64,000 nt of DNA, from assembly GCA_965200465.1 (NCBI GenBank), contig OZ241358.1, positions 2,542,001-2,606,000 of the forward strand. Direction: 5' to 3'. The stretch is from Azophilus sp965200465. Its GTDB lineage: Bacteria; Pseudomonadota; Gammaproteobacteria; Pseudomonadales; Azotimanducaceae. Both the position numbers and the translations under genes were made by a program. Of this stretch, positions 44,780 through 52,795 are shown one piece after another. A model generated the notes under the pieces. It was not told the DNA's origin. It was given only the letters and a program-made list of their open reading frames with translations, and ran no database searches. Within the stretch, counting starts at the first letter, position 1. Each line of letters begins with the position of its first letter.

Positions 44780-45760
44780 ATGAATCTACTGGCCCCAGTT
44801 CACCCCGGCGAAGTGCTTGAGCAAGACTTTATGAAGCCCAATCGGCTGTCCAACACCGCGTTGGCTAGGGCGATTGGCGTGGCGCCGGCTCGGATCAATG
44901 AAATCGTGCGCGGCCGTCGCGGCATTACCGCTGGAACGGCTTTGCGATTGGCGCGGTACTTCAACACTGACGCACAGAGCTGGATGAACCTTCAGAGTCA
45001 GTATGAACTCACACTTGCGGCCCGGGCGGCAGACAATGCGGTCGCGAACCACAGTGAACAGGGAGATGAAATGATGCCAGATCAAAACGAATGTGAGCCA
45101 ACGTGCGGCAGGACAATCACGGGGGCATGGAGAGAACTGCTTGGATGTGACTATGTTGATGAATGGATGGGGCGGGCTGACTGTCTCTACGAAAACCAAG
45201 GAAATAACATATTTCCACCTCGTGAGTGTGTTTTCAGGGCGTTTGCCGAGTGTCCGTTAGATTGCCTCAAGGTGGTGATTCTAGGCGATCAGCCGTATAA
45301 AAACAATCATGCGGATGGGCTGGCATTTTCCACAGCACAAGAGGGAGCCGTGCCACCGTCTCTTTGGATTATTTTCAGTGAGATACTTCGTGATATTTGC
45401 CCCGATGTCTGCCATGAAAATGGGGACCTGAGTAGGTGGGCACGGCAAGGTGTGCTATTGCTCAACTCGTGGCTTACCACAGGGCAAAACAGAGGCAGTA
45501 TCAGATGGGGAGACTTTACTAAGGGAGTAATTAGTAGGATATCTGCGCGAAGGAATCCCATCGTTTTTATGCTTTGGGGAGCGAAAGCTATAGAGAAGGA
45601 AAGACACATAAATAACGCAAACGGGCGACACCTAATCCTCAAATCATCCCATCCGTCACCGAAGGGTGCCTTCTGGGGGGGAGTGCCGTTTGCAGATTGC
45701 CGGCACTTTAGCCAAGCAAATGAACATCTTGGGGAAAATCGTGCGGTGAATTGGAGGTAG
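44780..45760 (+). CDS. HigA antitoxin fused to a uracil-DNA-glycosylase-like domain
   Basis: 326 residues. Residues 1-95 are a HigA antitoxin (HPGEVLEQDFMKPNRLSNTA, helix-turn-helix in ARAIGVAPARINEIVRGRR). The rest is a family-1 UDG-like domain: VVILGDQPYKNNHADGLAFS in place of the GQDPYH motif, LLLNSWLTTGQ, and SSHPSPKGAFWGG for the HPSP motif. GDQPYK moves the catalytic aspartate by one position and lacks the usual His. A second start, ATG at 45071 with AGGGAG before it, could make the glycosylase part alone. The glycosylase half is AT-richer than the HigA half, so it was probably added later. Confidence 0.7.
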   Translation: MNLLAPVHPGEVLEQDFMKPNRLSNTALARAIGVAPARINEIVRGRRGITAGTALRLARYFNTDAQSWMNLQSQYELTLAARAADNAVANHSEQGDEMMPDQNECEPTCGRTITGAWRELLGCDYVDEWMGRADCLYENQGNNIFPPRECVFRAFAECPLDCLKVVILGDQPYKNNHADGLAFSTAQEGAVPPSLWIIFSEILRDICPDVCHENGDLSRWARQGVLLLNSWLTTGQNRGSIRWGDFTKGVISRISARRNPIVFMLWGAKAIEKERHINNANGRHLILKSSHPSPKGAFWGGVPFADCRHFSQANEHLGENRAVNWR

Positions 45761-45765
45761 TCGCC

Positions 45766-45911
45766 CGGATGCTTCTTTCGGATGGCCTGCACGGAGCGCG
45801 TCACGAATTCGCGGAGCACCGCCAAGTCGATGTCCGCCAAGCACTTTATGTACAGGCAAGACTTGCCCAAGCTGTGCCGGCCGAGTTTTTCGAGCAACCC
45901 GCCGCATTCGC
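45766..45911 (-). pseudogene. 146-bp copy of the DUF1801 gene 3' end
   Basis: About ten mismatches and no gaps against 34801-34946, by eye. On the minus strand it encodes ECGGLLEKLGRHSLGKS to the end of the DUF1801 protein but has no start. It begins five bases after the HigA fusion stop. Confidence 0.85.
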
Positions 45912-45919
45912 CATCGGTT

Positions 45920-45975
45920 CGCAGCAACCAAGGCGCTTGATCTTGCTTTGCGCCATACGCTCGCCGCAAGCGCCG
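45920..45975. repeat. Dispersed repeat shared with 37.0 kb
   Basis: Minus-strand copy of the TCAAGCGCCTTGGTTGC repeat described at 37020-37110, joined to the DUF1801 fragment. Confidence 0.5.
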
Positions 45976-46392
45976 TGAGTTTCCACGGCGCACAACCCTA
46001 GCCAGACTGCCGCCAAGCCGCAGCAACGCCTTGGTTGCGCAGGCAATCTTGTGTCAAGTAGTTGGCAGGACAATCGAACCCGCCTAGAAGCGCCCCAGAA
46101 TCGCCACACAAGCCGCCAGCCTGCAAGCCCTACTTAGGGCCGCCGTCGCCTTGGCTTCGCGCCCCACTGCGCCTTGTGGCGCATTCAAGCGCCCTGCCGA
46201 CTAACAATCGGAAGATGGAGCCGCGGTGGTTGCCGCCACCGCTCTTGGCGCTGCCGCGATGCTGTGAAAGCCGTGCTCACAGGGTTGTTCCAAGCATAAG
46301 TCCGCGGCCGGCAGCTTGGCGCCCCTTGGGGACTGGATAACTGTAGCGAACCCAACTGCGGTCTGCTAAGATTCGCGTCCTTCCACTTAGCT
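45976..46392. other. Intergenic stretch without recognisable gene
   Basis: About 417 bases before the tRNA gene. Only short overlapping ORFs without ribosome sites are present. I see no conserved motif or repeat beyond the copy at its left edge. A promoter for the tRNA must lie at its right end; a weak TAAGAT is near 46370. Confidence 0.5.
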
Positions 46393-46479
46393 GCCTGGGT
46401 GGCGAAATCGGTAGACGCGCCAGACTCAAAATCTGGTTTGGGTAACCAAGTGAGAGTTCGAGTCTCTCCCCAGGCACCA
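46393..46479 (+). tRNA. tRNA-Leu (anticodon CAA)
   Basis: Acceptor stem GCCTGGG/CCCAGGC closes the cloverleaf, the anticodon stem CCAGA/TCTGG holds the loop CTCAAAA (anticodon CAA), a long variable arm is present, and CCA is encoded (46477-46479). The 87-nt length fits a leucine tRNA. Confidence 0.97.
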
Positions 46480-46575
46480 TTTCCGCTAATCCACTAACCC
46501 CCCAATCCAACCCCCTGACAGTTGGCTGTGCCGCCAACGGCGCGGCGGCCATCCGCCCGTCGAGGTGAGCGGAAG

Positions 46576-47577
46576 TCAGCCCAATAGCTCGTTCGCTCGG
46601 TTGATCAGCGAGGTCATGGACAGGGACGTTTCCTCCCAAGTGGGGTCAACCCGCTTGCCGCGACGGTGCAGGCTTAGGTTGAAGCCGCTGATGATGGCGA
46701 ATTTGTAGGCAGCTAGGGCGCGGAACCAGTTGACCTTTGGTGCCGGCGCACCGCAGGCCTCATTGTAGAGGGTGGTGAGCGTCGGCGGGTCCAGGAACAT
46801 GGGGGAGCGGGCGCGTTGGCCGGACCAAGCAGCCGGGTCGCTGAAGGTCAGGATCCAACCGAGATCGTTCAGGGTTGCGCCAATGCCGGTAAGCTCCCAA
46901 TCGATGACCGCAAGCAGCTTGGGTTCGTCCTGACGGCAAAATAGATTGGCGGTTTGGAAGTCCCCGTGGAAGACGCCCACCGGGGCATCGGCCGGGACGT
47001 TGTCCAGCAGCTTTTGCCGCACCGCCGGCGCATCCTGCAAACGGCTTGGTTCGGCAGCCCGCTCGTAGAAGCGGTCCCAACGCCGCACGTCTTCGGCGCA
47101 GGGCAGCGGGTTGCCCAAATAGGGGACCGCCCCGGCATCCACTCCATGCACTCCGGCCAAGGCTTGCATGGCTTGGCGGCCAAGGTCCAGCAATTGGCTG
47201 TCGCTGAGCTTGGCGCCCCAGTCCTCCGGACCGATGCGCAGCACGTCCCCTTGCAGCCAGGGCACCACGAAGTACGGGCAGCCGAACCACTGCAGGTCGT
47301 CCCCGCACCACTGCACCGAACAATGCGGCACGTCGGTGCCGTCCAAGGCGTTCAGCACCGCCACTTGGCGCAGCACGTCGGCGGTGCCGCGCCAGTTCAC
47401 GTTGGGCGGCGGCAGGCGAATGAACCAGGACTGCACCTCGCCTCCGCGCCGCACTCTGAAGCCGTAGGCGAAGCCGGCGTGGCCGGGCATCCGCACCAAG
47501 TCGAACACCTGGGCGCCGGCGCCGTATTTGTCCTCGCAGAAGGGCTGCAAGCGTTTTTCCAGCTCGTCAAGCTCCAT
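46576..47577 (-). CDS. Phosphotransferase-family protein (APH fold)
   Basis: 333 residues. Motifs are VRMPGHAGFAYGFRV (Gly-rich loop region), VPWLQGDV, GVFHGDFQTANLF (catalytic loop) and AVIDWELTGIG (metal-binding). Proteins of this type near acyl-CoA genes are related to ACAD10/11 N-terminal kinases and may phosphorylate hydroxyacyl compounds, unlike antibiotic kinases. The acyl-CoA ligase gene lies next upstream on the same strand, 53 bp away, so joint expression is likely. Confidence 0.85.
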   Translation of the reverse strand: MELDELEKRLQPFCEDKYGAGAQVFDLVRMPGHAGFAYGFRVRRGGEVQSWFIRLPPPNVNWRGTADVLRQVAVLNALDGTDVPHCSVQWCGDDLQWFGCPYFVVPWLQGDVLRIGPEDWGAKLSDSQLLDLGRQAMQALAGVHGVDAGAVPYLGNPLPCAEDVRRWDRFYERAAEPSRLQDAPAVRQKLLDNVPADAPVGVFHGDFQTANLFCRQDEPKLLAVIDWELTGIGATLNDLGWILTFSDPAAWSGQRARSPMFLDPPTLTTLYNEACGAPAPKVNWFRALAAYKFAIISGFNLSLHRRGKRVDPTWEETSLSMTSLINRANELLG

Positions 47578-47630
47578 CCCGCCGCTCCTATGGCGCCGCC
47601 GGTTGGAATGGCCGCACGGATCGCATCAGC

Positions 47631-49178
47631 CTACACCGGCGCCGGCCCGGGGAACTGCTCGCGCAGCACCCGCTTGAGAATCTTGCCGCTGGGGTTGCGC
47701 GGTATCTCCTCCACAAACACGGCCATTTTCGGCCGCTTGTAGCCGGCCATCTTGCCGACGCAGTAATTCAGCACTTCCGCTTCGGCCAGGCTTGGGTTCC
47801 TGCGCACCACCACGGCTAGGGGGCTTTCGCCCCACTTTTCGCTGGGCGCCCCGATGACCGCCGCCTCCACGATGTCTGGATGGGTCATCAGAACCCCCTC
47901 TATTTCCGCCGGATAGACGTTTTCCCCGCCGGAGATGATCATGTCCTTGATGCGGTCCTGAATGGAGACGAAGCCCCCCTCGTCCATGGTCGCCACGTCG
48001 CCAGTGCGCAGCCAGCCATCGACGATGGCTTCGGCGGTCGCCTTCGGTTGGTTCCAGTACTCGCGCATGATGTGGGGGCCGGCGATCAGAACTTCGCCCG
48101 GCTCGCCCGGGGCGCAGTCCGCGCCGGCCTCGTTGACCACCCGCACGGAGGTGTGGAAGAACGCCTTGCCGGTGGAGTCCGGCCTGACCAGGGCGTTTTC
48201 CGAGTCCATCAGGCAGGCGGGACCGCAGGTTTCGGTAAGGCCATAGACTTGCAGCACGCCAATGCCGAATTCGGCGTACTGCTTGATGAGCGCCACGGGC
48301 ACGGGGGCGGCGCCGGTCATGATCCAGCGCACCGAGGAGCAGTCGAAGCGCTGGAAGTTCGGAACCTGAAGCATGAAGTTCATCATGGCCGGCACCATCA
48401 ACCCTATGGTCACGCGCTCCTGCTCGATGAGTTCCCAAGCCCGCACCGGGTCAAAGGTGCGCATCACCACGGAGGCGGCGCCGCGATAGACGTTGAGGGC
48501 CACCGGCGTGAGGGCGCCGACGTGGAACATGGGCAATGCGCCTAGGTAGCGGTCGCCTTCTCGGTAGTAGGCGTTGGCGGCGATGGTGAGGATCGCCCAG
48601 ATGGACGTGTTGTGGGTGTGTACCACCCCCTTGGGCAAGCCGGTGGTGCCGGAGGTGTACATGATGTACAGCATGTCGTCGCCTTCGGCCCCTATCGACG
48701 GCTCGTCCGCTTCGGCGGCGTCCCGGAACGCTTCGTAGCTGGCGGCGAAATAGGCGATTTCCCCTTCTCCCTCCGCTTGCAGCCAAGTCTTGACGTCCGT
48801 CTTGTCGCCGCGGCTGTGCAGTTCGGCCACGGCGTCGATGAATTCTTCGCTGTAGATGAGGAGCGTGGCGCCGCTGTCCTTCAAGATGAACTCGAGTTCG
48901 TCCGCCACCAGCCGCCAGTTCAGCGGCACCACCACGGCGCCGACCTTGGCCAGCGCGAAATAGGCTTCCACGAACTCCGCACTGTTCATCAGCAGCAAGG
49001 CCACCCGCTCGCCCTTGCTGACGCCGTGCGCCAAGAGGGCGTTCGCCGTTCGGTTGCAGCGCTGGTTCAGCTCATGGAACGACAGCCGCGCACCGTTCGG
49101 GCGGCTATCGACGTAGCCGTCGCGATGCGGGGTGTGGAAGGCTCGTTTGGTCAACAACAGGCCCAAGTTGTTCTGCAT
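47631..49178 (-). CDS. AMP-forming acyl-CoA synthetase
   Basis: 515 residues of the ANL family: AMP-binding YIMYTSGTTGLPKG, then YGLTETCG, GWLRTGD, ISGGENVYPAEIEG and the C-terminal lysine in PSGKILKR. It activates a carboxylic acid to an acyl-AMP and then an acyl-CoA. The ATG at 49178 has GGAGGAG before it, so the longer frame to 49271 is rejected. It is likely co-transcribed with the phosphotransferase downstream. Confidence 0.92.
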   Translation of the reverse strand: MQNNLGLLLTKRAFHTPHRDGYVDSRPNGARLSFHELNQRCNRTANALLAHGVSKGERVALLLMNSAEFVEAYFALAKVGAVVVPLNWRLVADELEFILKDSGATLLIYSEEFIDAVAELHSRGDKTDVKTWLQAEGEGEIAYFAASYEAFRDAAEADEPSIGAEGDDMLYIMYTSGTTGLPKGVVHTHNTSIWAILTIAANAYYREGDRYLGALPMFHVGALTPVALNVYRGAASVVMRTFDPVRAWELIEQERVTIGLMVPAMMNFMLQVPNFQRFDCSSVRWIMTGAAPVPVALIKQYAEFGIGVLQVYGLTETCGPACLMDSENALVRPDSTGKAFFHTSVRVVNEAGADCAPGEPGEVLIAGPHIMREYWNQPKATAEAIVDGWLRTGDVATMDEGGFVSIQDRIKDMIISGGENVYPAEIEGVLMTHPDIVEAAVIGAPSEKWGESPLAVVVRRNPSLAEAEVLNYCVGKMAGYKRPKMAVFVEEIPRNPSGKILKRVLREQFPGPAPV

Positions 49179-49275
49179 GGCTCCTCCGTTCTTTCGGCTT
49201 CTTCGCCTAGCTGCGGCTAAGCTGGGCATTGTCCAAAAAACTGGGCGAATGAAAACCCTTGTCTTGCACACGCCC

Positions 49276-49366
49276 CGGAATAAGGATCGCCCAGCCCGCC
49301 GCCGGAGGCCCCTAGGAGCGCGGACGCCCAGCCCGCCGCCGGCGGCCCGCGTTCCTAGGCATCAAG
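49276..49366. repeat. GC-rich dispersed repeat, copy 1
   Basis: The stretch begins AATAAGGATCGCCCAGCCCG and ends CCTAGGCATCAAG, with GGCGG/CCGCC palindromes between. A copy in the other orientation lies at 63728-63790, with the same two ends (AAGGATCGCCC and AGGCATCAA on its complement). It is a REP-like element between genes. Confidence 0.65.
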
Positions 49367-49491
49367 CCTGCGTAGGTGCCGCACCATGCTATCGCCGCAA
49401 AAAAACCTGCACGGGGCGCCTTGCAACGCGCTGCAACGATTCCTTCAAGCGGGGATTGGGGAGGGATCACAGAGATGTGCGGGTGGGCGGG

Positions 49492-49541
49492 TGGACAAGG
49501 GCTCCACAGCCTGTACAATCGAAGAAGTGTTGTACTGTTCA
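49492..49541 (+). promoter_or_regulatory. Promoter and operator of the MerR gene
   Basis: TGGACA (49492-49497) and TACAAT (49514-49519) are 16 bases apart, a good sigma-70 type pair. The operator TTGTACTGTTCA lies at 49530-49541, just downstream of the start point. It matches 11 of 12 bases with the site at 50511-50522, so the MerR protein probably binds both. Confidence 0.65.
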
Positions 49542-49567
49542 GAGCAGTTGGAAAAAATGGAAGGAAA

Positions 49568-50455
49568 ATGGAATCCGCCGACGACCTGTACCGCATAGGC
49601 ACGGTCGCCAATCTCACCGGCGTGGCGGTGGAGCGCCTGCGCGCCTGGGAGCGGCGCTACGGGTTTGCGCCGGCGCATCGGGACGGACGCACCCGCTTCT
49701 ACAGCGGCGAGCAGTTGCAGCGGCTCAAGCGCATCAAGCACTTGATCGATCAAGGCCATCCGATTTCCAGCTTGGCCAGCCTCTCGGACGAACAGCTTCG
49801 GGTGCGGCTGCAGCAGTCCGGCGCGGCGCCCAAGTTGCCGCCAAGGGTTGGGTTGGTCGGTCTCGGCGTGGTTCGGTTGGCGCAACGGCAGCAGGAGGGC
49901 ACGGCGCTGGAGGTGGCCGCCAGTTGGCTGAACATGGAGGAGTTCGCAGCCGCCGCCGAGGCGGCCCCGGCGCTGGACGCGCTAGTAGTCGAAGTTCCGG
50001 CTCTTACCATGCAGCCTATTGAATTCATTAAGGAAAAATTTCCCCGCACACGCATCCTGGTGGTCTATCAATACGCTGCGGAAAAGTACCTGCGGCGGGC
50101 GGCGGACCTGGGCGCGGACATCTTCGCATGGCCGGTGCGGTGGCCGGAAATTGAACGGGCTTGCAGCGCCGCGCCGCCGGCCGCCGCCGGCTTGGTCAAA
50201 CGGCGCTTTGCGGATGCGGAGCTGGCCGCCATCGCCACCGCCAGCAGCGACCCAAGCGGCTGCCCGGAGCACTTGGTGGAGCTCATCTGCAAATTGAACG
50301 CCTTTGCCGACTACATGCACAGTTGCCTGTCGGCGGATGAAGCCACGGCGGCCGCCGCAGCGCTGCACAGCCGCGCCCAAGAGGAGGCCAGCCAAGCCCG
50401 CGCTAGGCTTGAAGCGGCGTTGGAAGCCTTTTGCGGGTCATCGCTGCTGCCGTAA
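49568..50455 (+). CDS. MerR-family regulator with degenerate B12-binding-like domain
   Basis: 295 residues. The N-terminal DNA-binding part (YRIGTVANLTGVAVERLRAW, ERRYGF, RDGRTRFY) is of the CarH/LitR kind. The C-terminal part (ALVVEVPALTMQPIEFIKEK, LVVYQYAAEKYLRRAADLGA) has the fold pattern of a cobalamin-binding domain but lacks the DxHxxG motif, so it probably does not bind B12 and senses light by other means, if at all. The start is the ATG at 49568 with GGAAGGA before it. Likely autoregulated by the operator upstream, and a candidate regulator of the RNA downstream. Confidence 0.85.
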   Translation: MESADDLYRIGTVANLTGVAVERLRAWERRYGFAPAHRDGRTRFYSGEQLQRLKRIKHLIDQGHPISSLASLSDEQLRVRLQQSGAAPKLPPRVGLVGLGVVRLAQRQQEGTALEVAASWLNMEEFAAAAEAAPALDALVVEVPALTMQPIEFIKEKFPRTRILVVYQYAAEKYLRRAADLGADIFAWPVRWPEIERACSAAPPAAAGLVKRRFADAELAAIATASSDPSGCPEHLVELICKLNAFADYMHSCLSADEATAAAAALHSRAQEEASQARARLEAALEAFCGSSLLP

Positions 50456-50497
50456 CAATATCTATACAAAACCGTAACAAAAAATTGCAAAAAAGAC

Positions 50498-50524
50498 TTG
50501 ACAACCCTTTTTGTACTGTACAAA
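50498..50524 (+). promoter_or_regulatory. Promoter with MerR-type operator for the small RNA
   Basis: TTGACA (50498-50503) and TACAAA (50519-50524), spacing 15, enclose the palindrome TTGTAC-T-GTACAA, inside which TTGTACTGTACA (50511-50522) repeats the site before the MerR gene. Predicted transcription start is about 50531. Confidence 0.6.
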
Positions 50525-50530
50525 GTGACC

Positions 50531-50644
50531 CGCAATTAGGGTTTGAGGCGTGCTGCAGCTCCCAAGCAGTCCTCCGTTCAACTGTCCTTCCCCCATGAGT
50601 GGAGCTGCTTTCAGCGGTCAAACGGCCGCTGACACGCCTTTTTT
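50531..50644 (+). ncRNA. Candidate structured small RNA under MerR control
   Basis: About 114 nt from the predicted start to the T-run. Stem 1 pairs GGCGTG (50547-50552) with CACGCC (50633-50638). Stem 2 pairs GCAGCTCC (50555-50562) with GGAGCTGC (50601-50608). Stem 3 is the hairpin TCAGCGG/CCGCTGA (50611-50632). Within the arm of stem 2, CAGT/ACTG encloses a loop with CCTCC, able to pair with ribosome-binding sites. Stem 1 is followed by six T residues, a terminator. No coding frame with a ribosome site is present, and the region lies between the ends of two genes. Confidence 0.65.
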
Positions 50645-50772
50645 CCCCGCCCCCCGTCTCTGCATTCCTCCCAGGCGCCCATGATGCGCGAGCGGCCGGC
50701 TTCCCGTCGTTCGCCTTGCGGACACAACGGCCTTGGGCGCAACAAGCGCCTGGCCAGCAAGCTGCGGGGCGT

Positions 50773-51792
50773 TCAGCTAAGCAAGCCGAGCGCTGCTTGC
50801 GCCCGAACGCGAACGGTTTCCCGGTAGGCGTCCAGGTCCAGGTCACGATTGCTGCCCATGGCGCCTGTCAGGTAGCGTTTGTACACCCCCTGCCCAATGG
50901 CGGCCAAGCGCCAATGGGAGAAGGCGCGGTAGTAGTTGATGTTCGCCAGGCTGCGCTTGGTGCGCTCCTCATACCAAGCGCTGATGGCTTGGCGGGAGGG
51001 GAAGCCGCCAGCGGCGGTTGGCGGCAGTTCGGCGGCGCCGGTCGGCGGCGCCTCCTCCCCCGGTGCAACCCAGGAGTTCAGCAGGTAGCCCAGATCCGCC
51101 AGCGGATCGCCCAGTGTGCAGAGTTCCCAGTCCAGCACCGCCTGAATTTTCCCTTCGCCGACGATCATGTTGCCTAGCCGATAGTCGCCATGAACGATGG
51201 CGGCGCCGACTTGCTCCGGCATGGTCTGCGCCAGAATGCGCGAAGTCTCCTCCATTTCCGGGATTTCATGGGTCTTGGACGCCTCCCACTGCCGGTTCCA
51301 GCGCTTTAGTTGCCTAGCTAGGTACGCCTCCTTGCGGCCAAGGTCGCCAAGGCCCACGGCGTCCGGGTCAACCGCATGCAGTTGGGCGAGCACCTTGATG
51401 ACCTGCATGCCGATGCTTCGGCGTTGGGCAGCGGGGACGGCTTCCGCGGCCTCCGCGTCGTGCAGCACGTCCCCGGCCACATAGCCCATAACGTAAAAGG
51501 GCGCCCCGTTGACCTGTGCGTCCCGGCACAATCCCATGATCGGGGGCACCGGCACCTTGGAGCCTTGCAGCGCATGGACGATGCGATGCTCGCGCCCCAT
51601 GTCATGGGCGCTTTCCAGCACGTTGCCGAGCGGCGGGCGGCGCAGCACATAGGCGGCCCCGGACCGATCAACGAAGCGGTAGGTCAGGTTGGAGTGCCCG
51701 CCGGCGATCAGGGAAAACTCCAGCGGCGGCTTAAGCCCCGGAATCAGATCAGCCAGCCAAGCGGTGACTGCGTCTTCCTGCACACCCTCCAA
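50773..51792 (-). CDS. Phosphotransferase-family protein (APH fold)
   Basis: 339 residues. It has GGHSNLTYRFVDRSGAAYVL, FYVMGYVAGDVL, AIVHGDYRLGNMIVGEGK and AVLDWELCTLGDPLADLGY, complete for the APH kinase fold. It is closer to ACAD10/11-type kinases than to the 46.6 kb gene, with the LRRPPLGNVLESAHDM region of that group. It probably works with acyl-CoA dehydrogenases on hydroxy fatty acids. Its stop lies about 130 bases from the small RNA's terminator. Confidence 0.88.
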   Translation of the reverse strand: MEGVQEDAVTAWLADLIPGLKPPLEFSLIAGGHSNLTYRFVDRSGAAYVLRRPPLGNVLESAHDMGREHRIVHALQGSKVPVPPIMGLCRDAQVNGAPFYVMGYVAGDVLHDAEAAEAVPAAQRRSIGMQVIKVLAQLHAVDPDAVGLGDLGRKEAYLARQLKRWNRQWEASKTHEIPEMEETSRILAQTMPEQVGAAIVHGDYRLGNMIVGEGKIQAVLDWELCTLGDPLADLGYLLNSWVAPGEEAPPTGAAELPPTAAGGFPSRQAISAWYEERTKRSLANINYYRAFSHWRLAAIGQGVYKRYLTGAMGSNRDLDLDAYRETVRVRAQAALGLLS

Positions 51793-51853
51793 GTTGGGTT
51801 CTCCCGCTCTGCTTAGTCCCCACGCATCGGCTTGGAACGGCCGGCGGCTGGGT

Positions 51854-52600
51854 TCAATAGGTTGGGTTTGCAGCCGGGGCCGGGGCAGCGCTAGGCGGGG
51901 ACAGGCGCCCCTCGATTCGCCCCAAACGGTTGTTGATTTGCACCCGGTGCGTGTCCATGGCGGCGACGGCCTGTTCGTTCTCCTGCACGCGGCTGCCTAG
52001 GGCGGCAACCGTCTGGGTGGCGCCGTTGACTCGGTCCACCACATCCCGCTGGCTGCGCAGAACTTGTTGAAGCTGCAACTCAATGCTGGCGAGTTGATCG
52101 ATCAACGTCTGCTGTTGGGAGAACGCCTGCTCGTGGCGGTCCACGGCGCTCTTCATGGATTGGTTGACGCTTTGCAGTTGGCCGATGGTGGACTTTTGCG
52201 TTTGCAGCAGCTTTTGGTTTTCTTGAATCCAGCCCTTGTTGCGTTCGTTGGACACCGCCCACAGCTTGCGGATTTCGGCCTCCCAAAAGTCGATCTGCTC
52301 GTCGGTTTCGGCGCCGGTTTCGGTGATGACTTGGTCGGTCATGCGCAGGCGCTCCTCCAGCGCCCGCAGGCGGCGATTGGCGTTCTCGGCCCTGTCTTGC
52401 TCGGCGAGCAGCAGTTGATGCTGATTGGCGATGAACCAGCCGGCGACGCCTAGGCCGGTGACCATGATGACGAGCAACAGGTTGATTAGAACCAGCTTGC
52501 CGCCGGACGGGCCGCCGCCGGGCCGCTTGCGGCCGCCGGAGCGGATGCGGACGTCATCTGGCTCGGCGGAAATGCTGGGCGTTCCCGGATGTTCCGACAT
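51854..52600 (-). CDS. Membrane-anchored coiled-coil protein
   Basis: 248 residues. A basic, Gly-rich cytoplasmic start (RIRSGGRKRPGGGPSGG) is followed by one transmembrane helix (LVLINLLLVIMVTGLGVAGWF, near 35-57) and a long coiled coil rich in Gln, Glu and Leu to about residue 225, ending in a Pro/Ala tail. It is likely periplasmic in orientation and could be part of an envelope complex. Family not recognised with confidence. Confidence 0.7.
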   Translation of the reverse strand: MSEHPGTPSISAEPDDVRIRSGGRKRPGGGPSGGKLVLINLLLVIMVTGLGVAGWFIANQHQLLLAEQDRAENANRRLRALEERLRMTDQVITETGAETDEQIDFWEAEIRKLWAVSNERNKGWIQENQKLLQTQKSTIGQLQSVNQSMKSAVDRHEQAFSQQQTLIDQLASIELQLQQVLRSQRDVVDRVNGATQTVAALGSRVQENEQAVAAMDTHRVQINNRLGRIEGRLSPPSAAPAPAANPTY

Positions 52601-52795
52601 CGGTTTGTCCTCTAACAGCCAAGCGCTGCATTATAAGGCAGGCCGCCCAGTGTGGGCAGGGCTGCCTGATGGCCAAATGTCCGGAAGCTCGGTGATCCCG
52701 CACACGCTCTTCCATCGCGTTGCCGGAATGTTAGGATGCGCCGTTGCGGCGGCGAGCGCCGGCGCAGCTCGTTTCGTCAACCTAGGCCTGACCCT

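Noticed and set aside
45307..46026. 239-codon minus-strand ORF
   Set aside because: Antisense of the HigA-UDG fusion joined to the DUF1801 fragment; only the fragment is real.
43248..46479. tRNA-Leu as the integrase attachment site
   Set aside because: The integrase is 2 kb away, and no copy of the tRNA 3' end was seen at the far side.
50599..51177. Plus-strand ORF after the MerR gene
   Set aside because: Starts inside the small-RNA structure and runs antisense to the phosphotransferase gene; no ribosome site.
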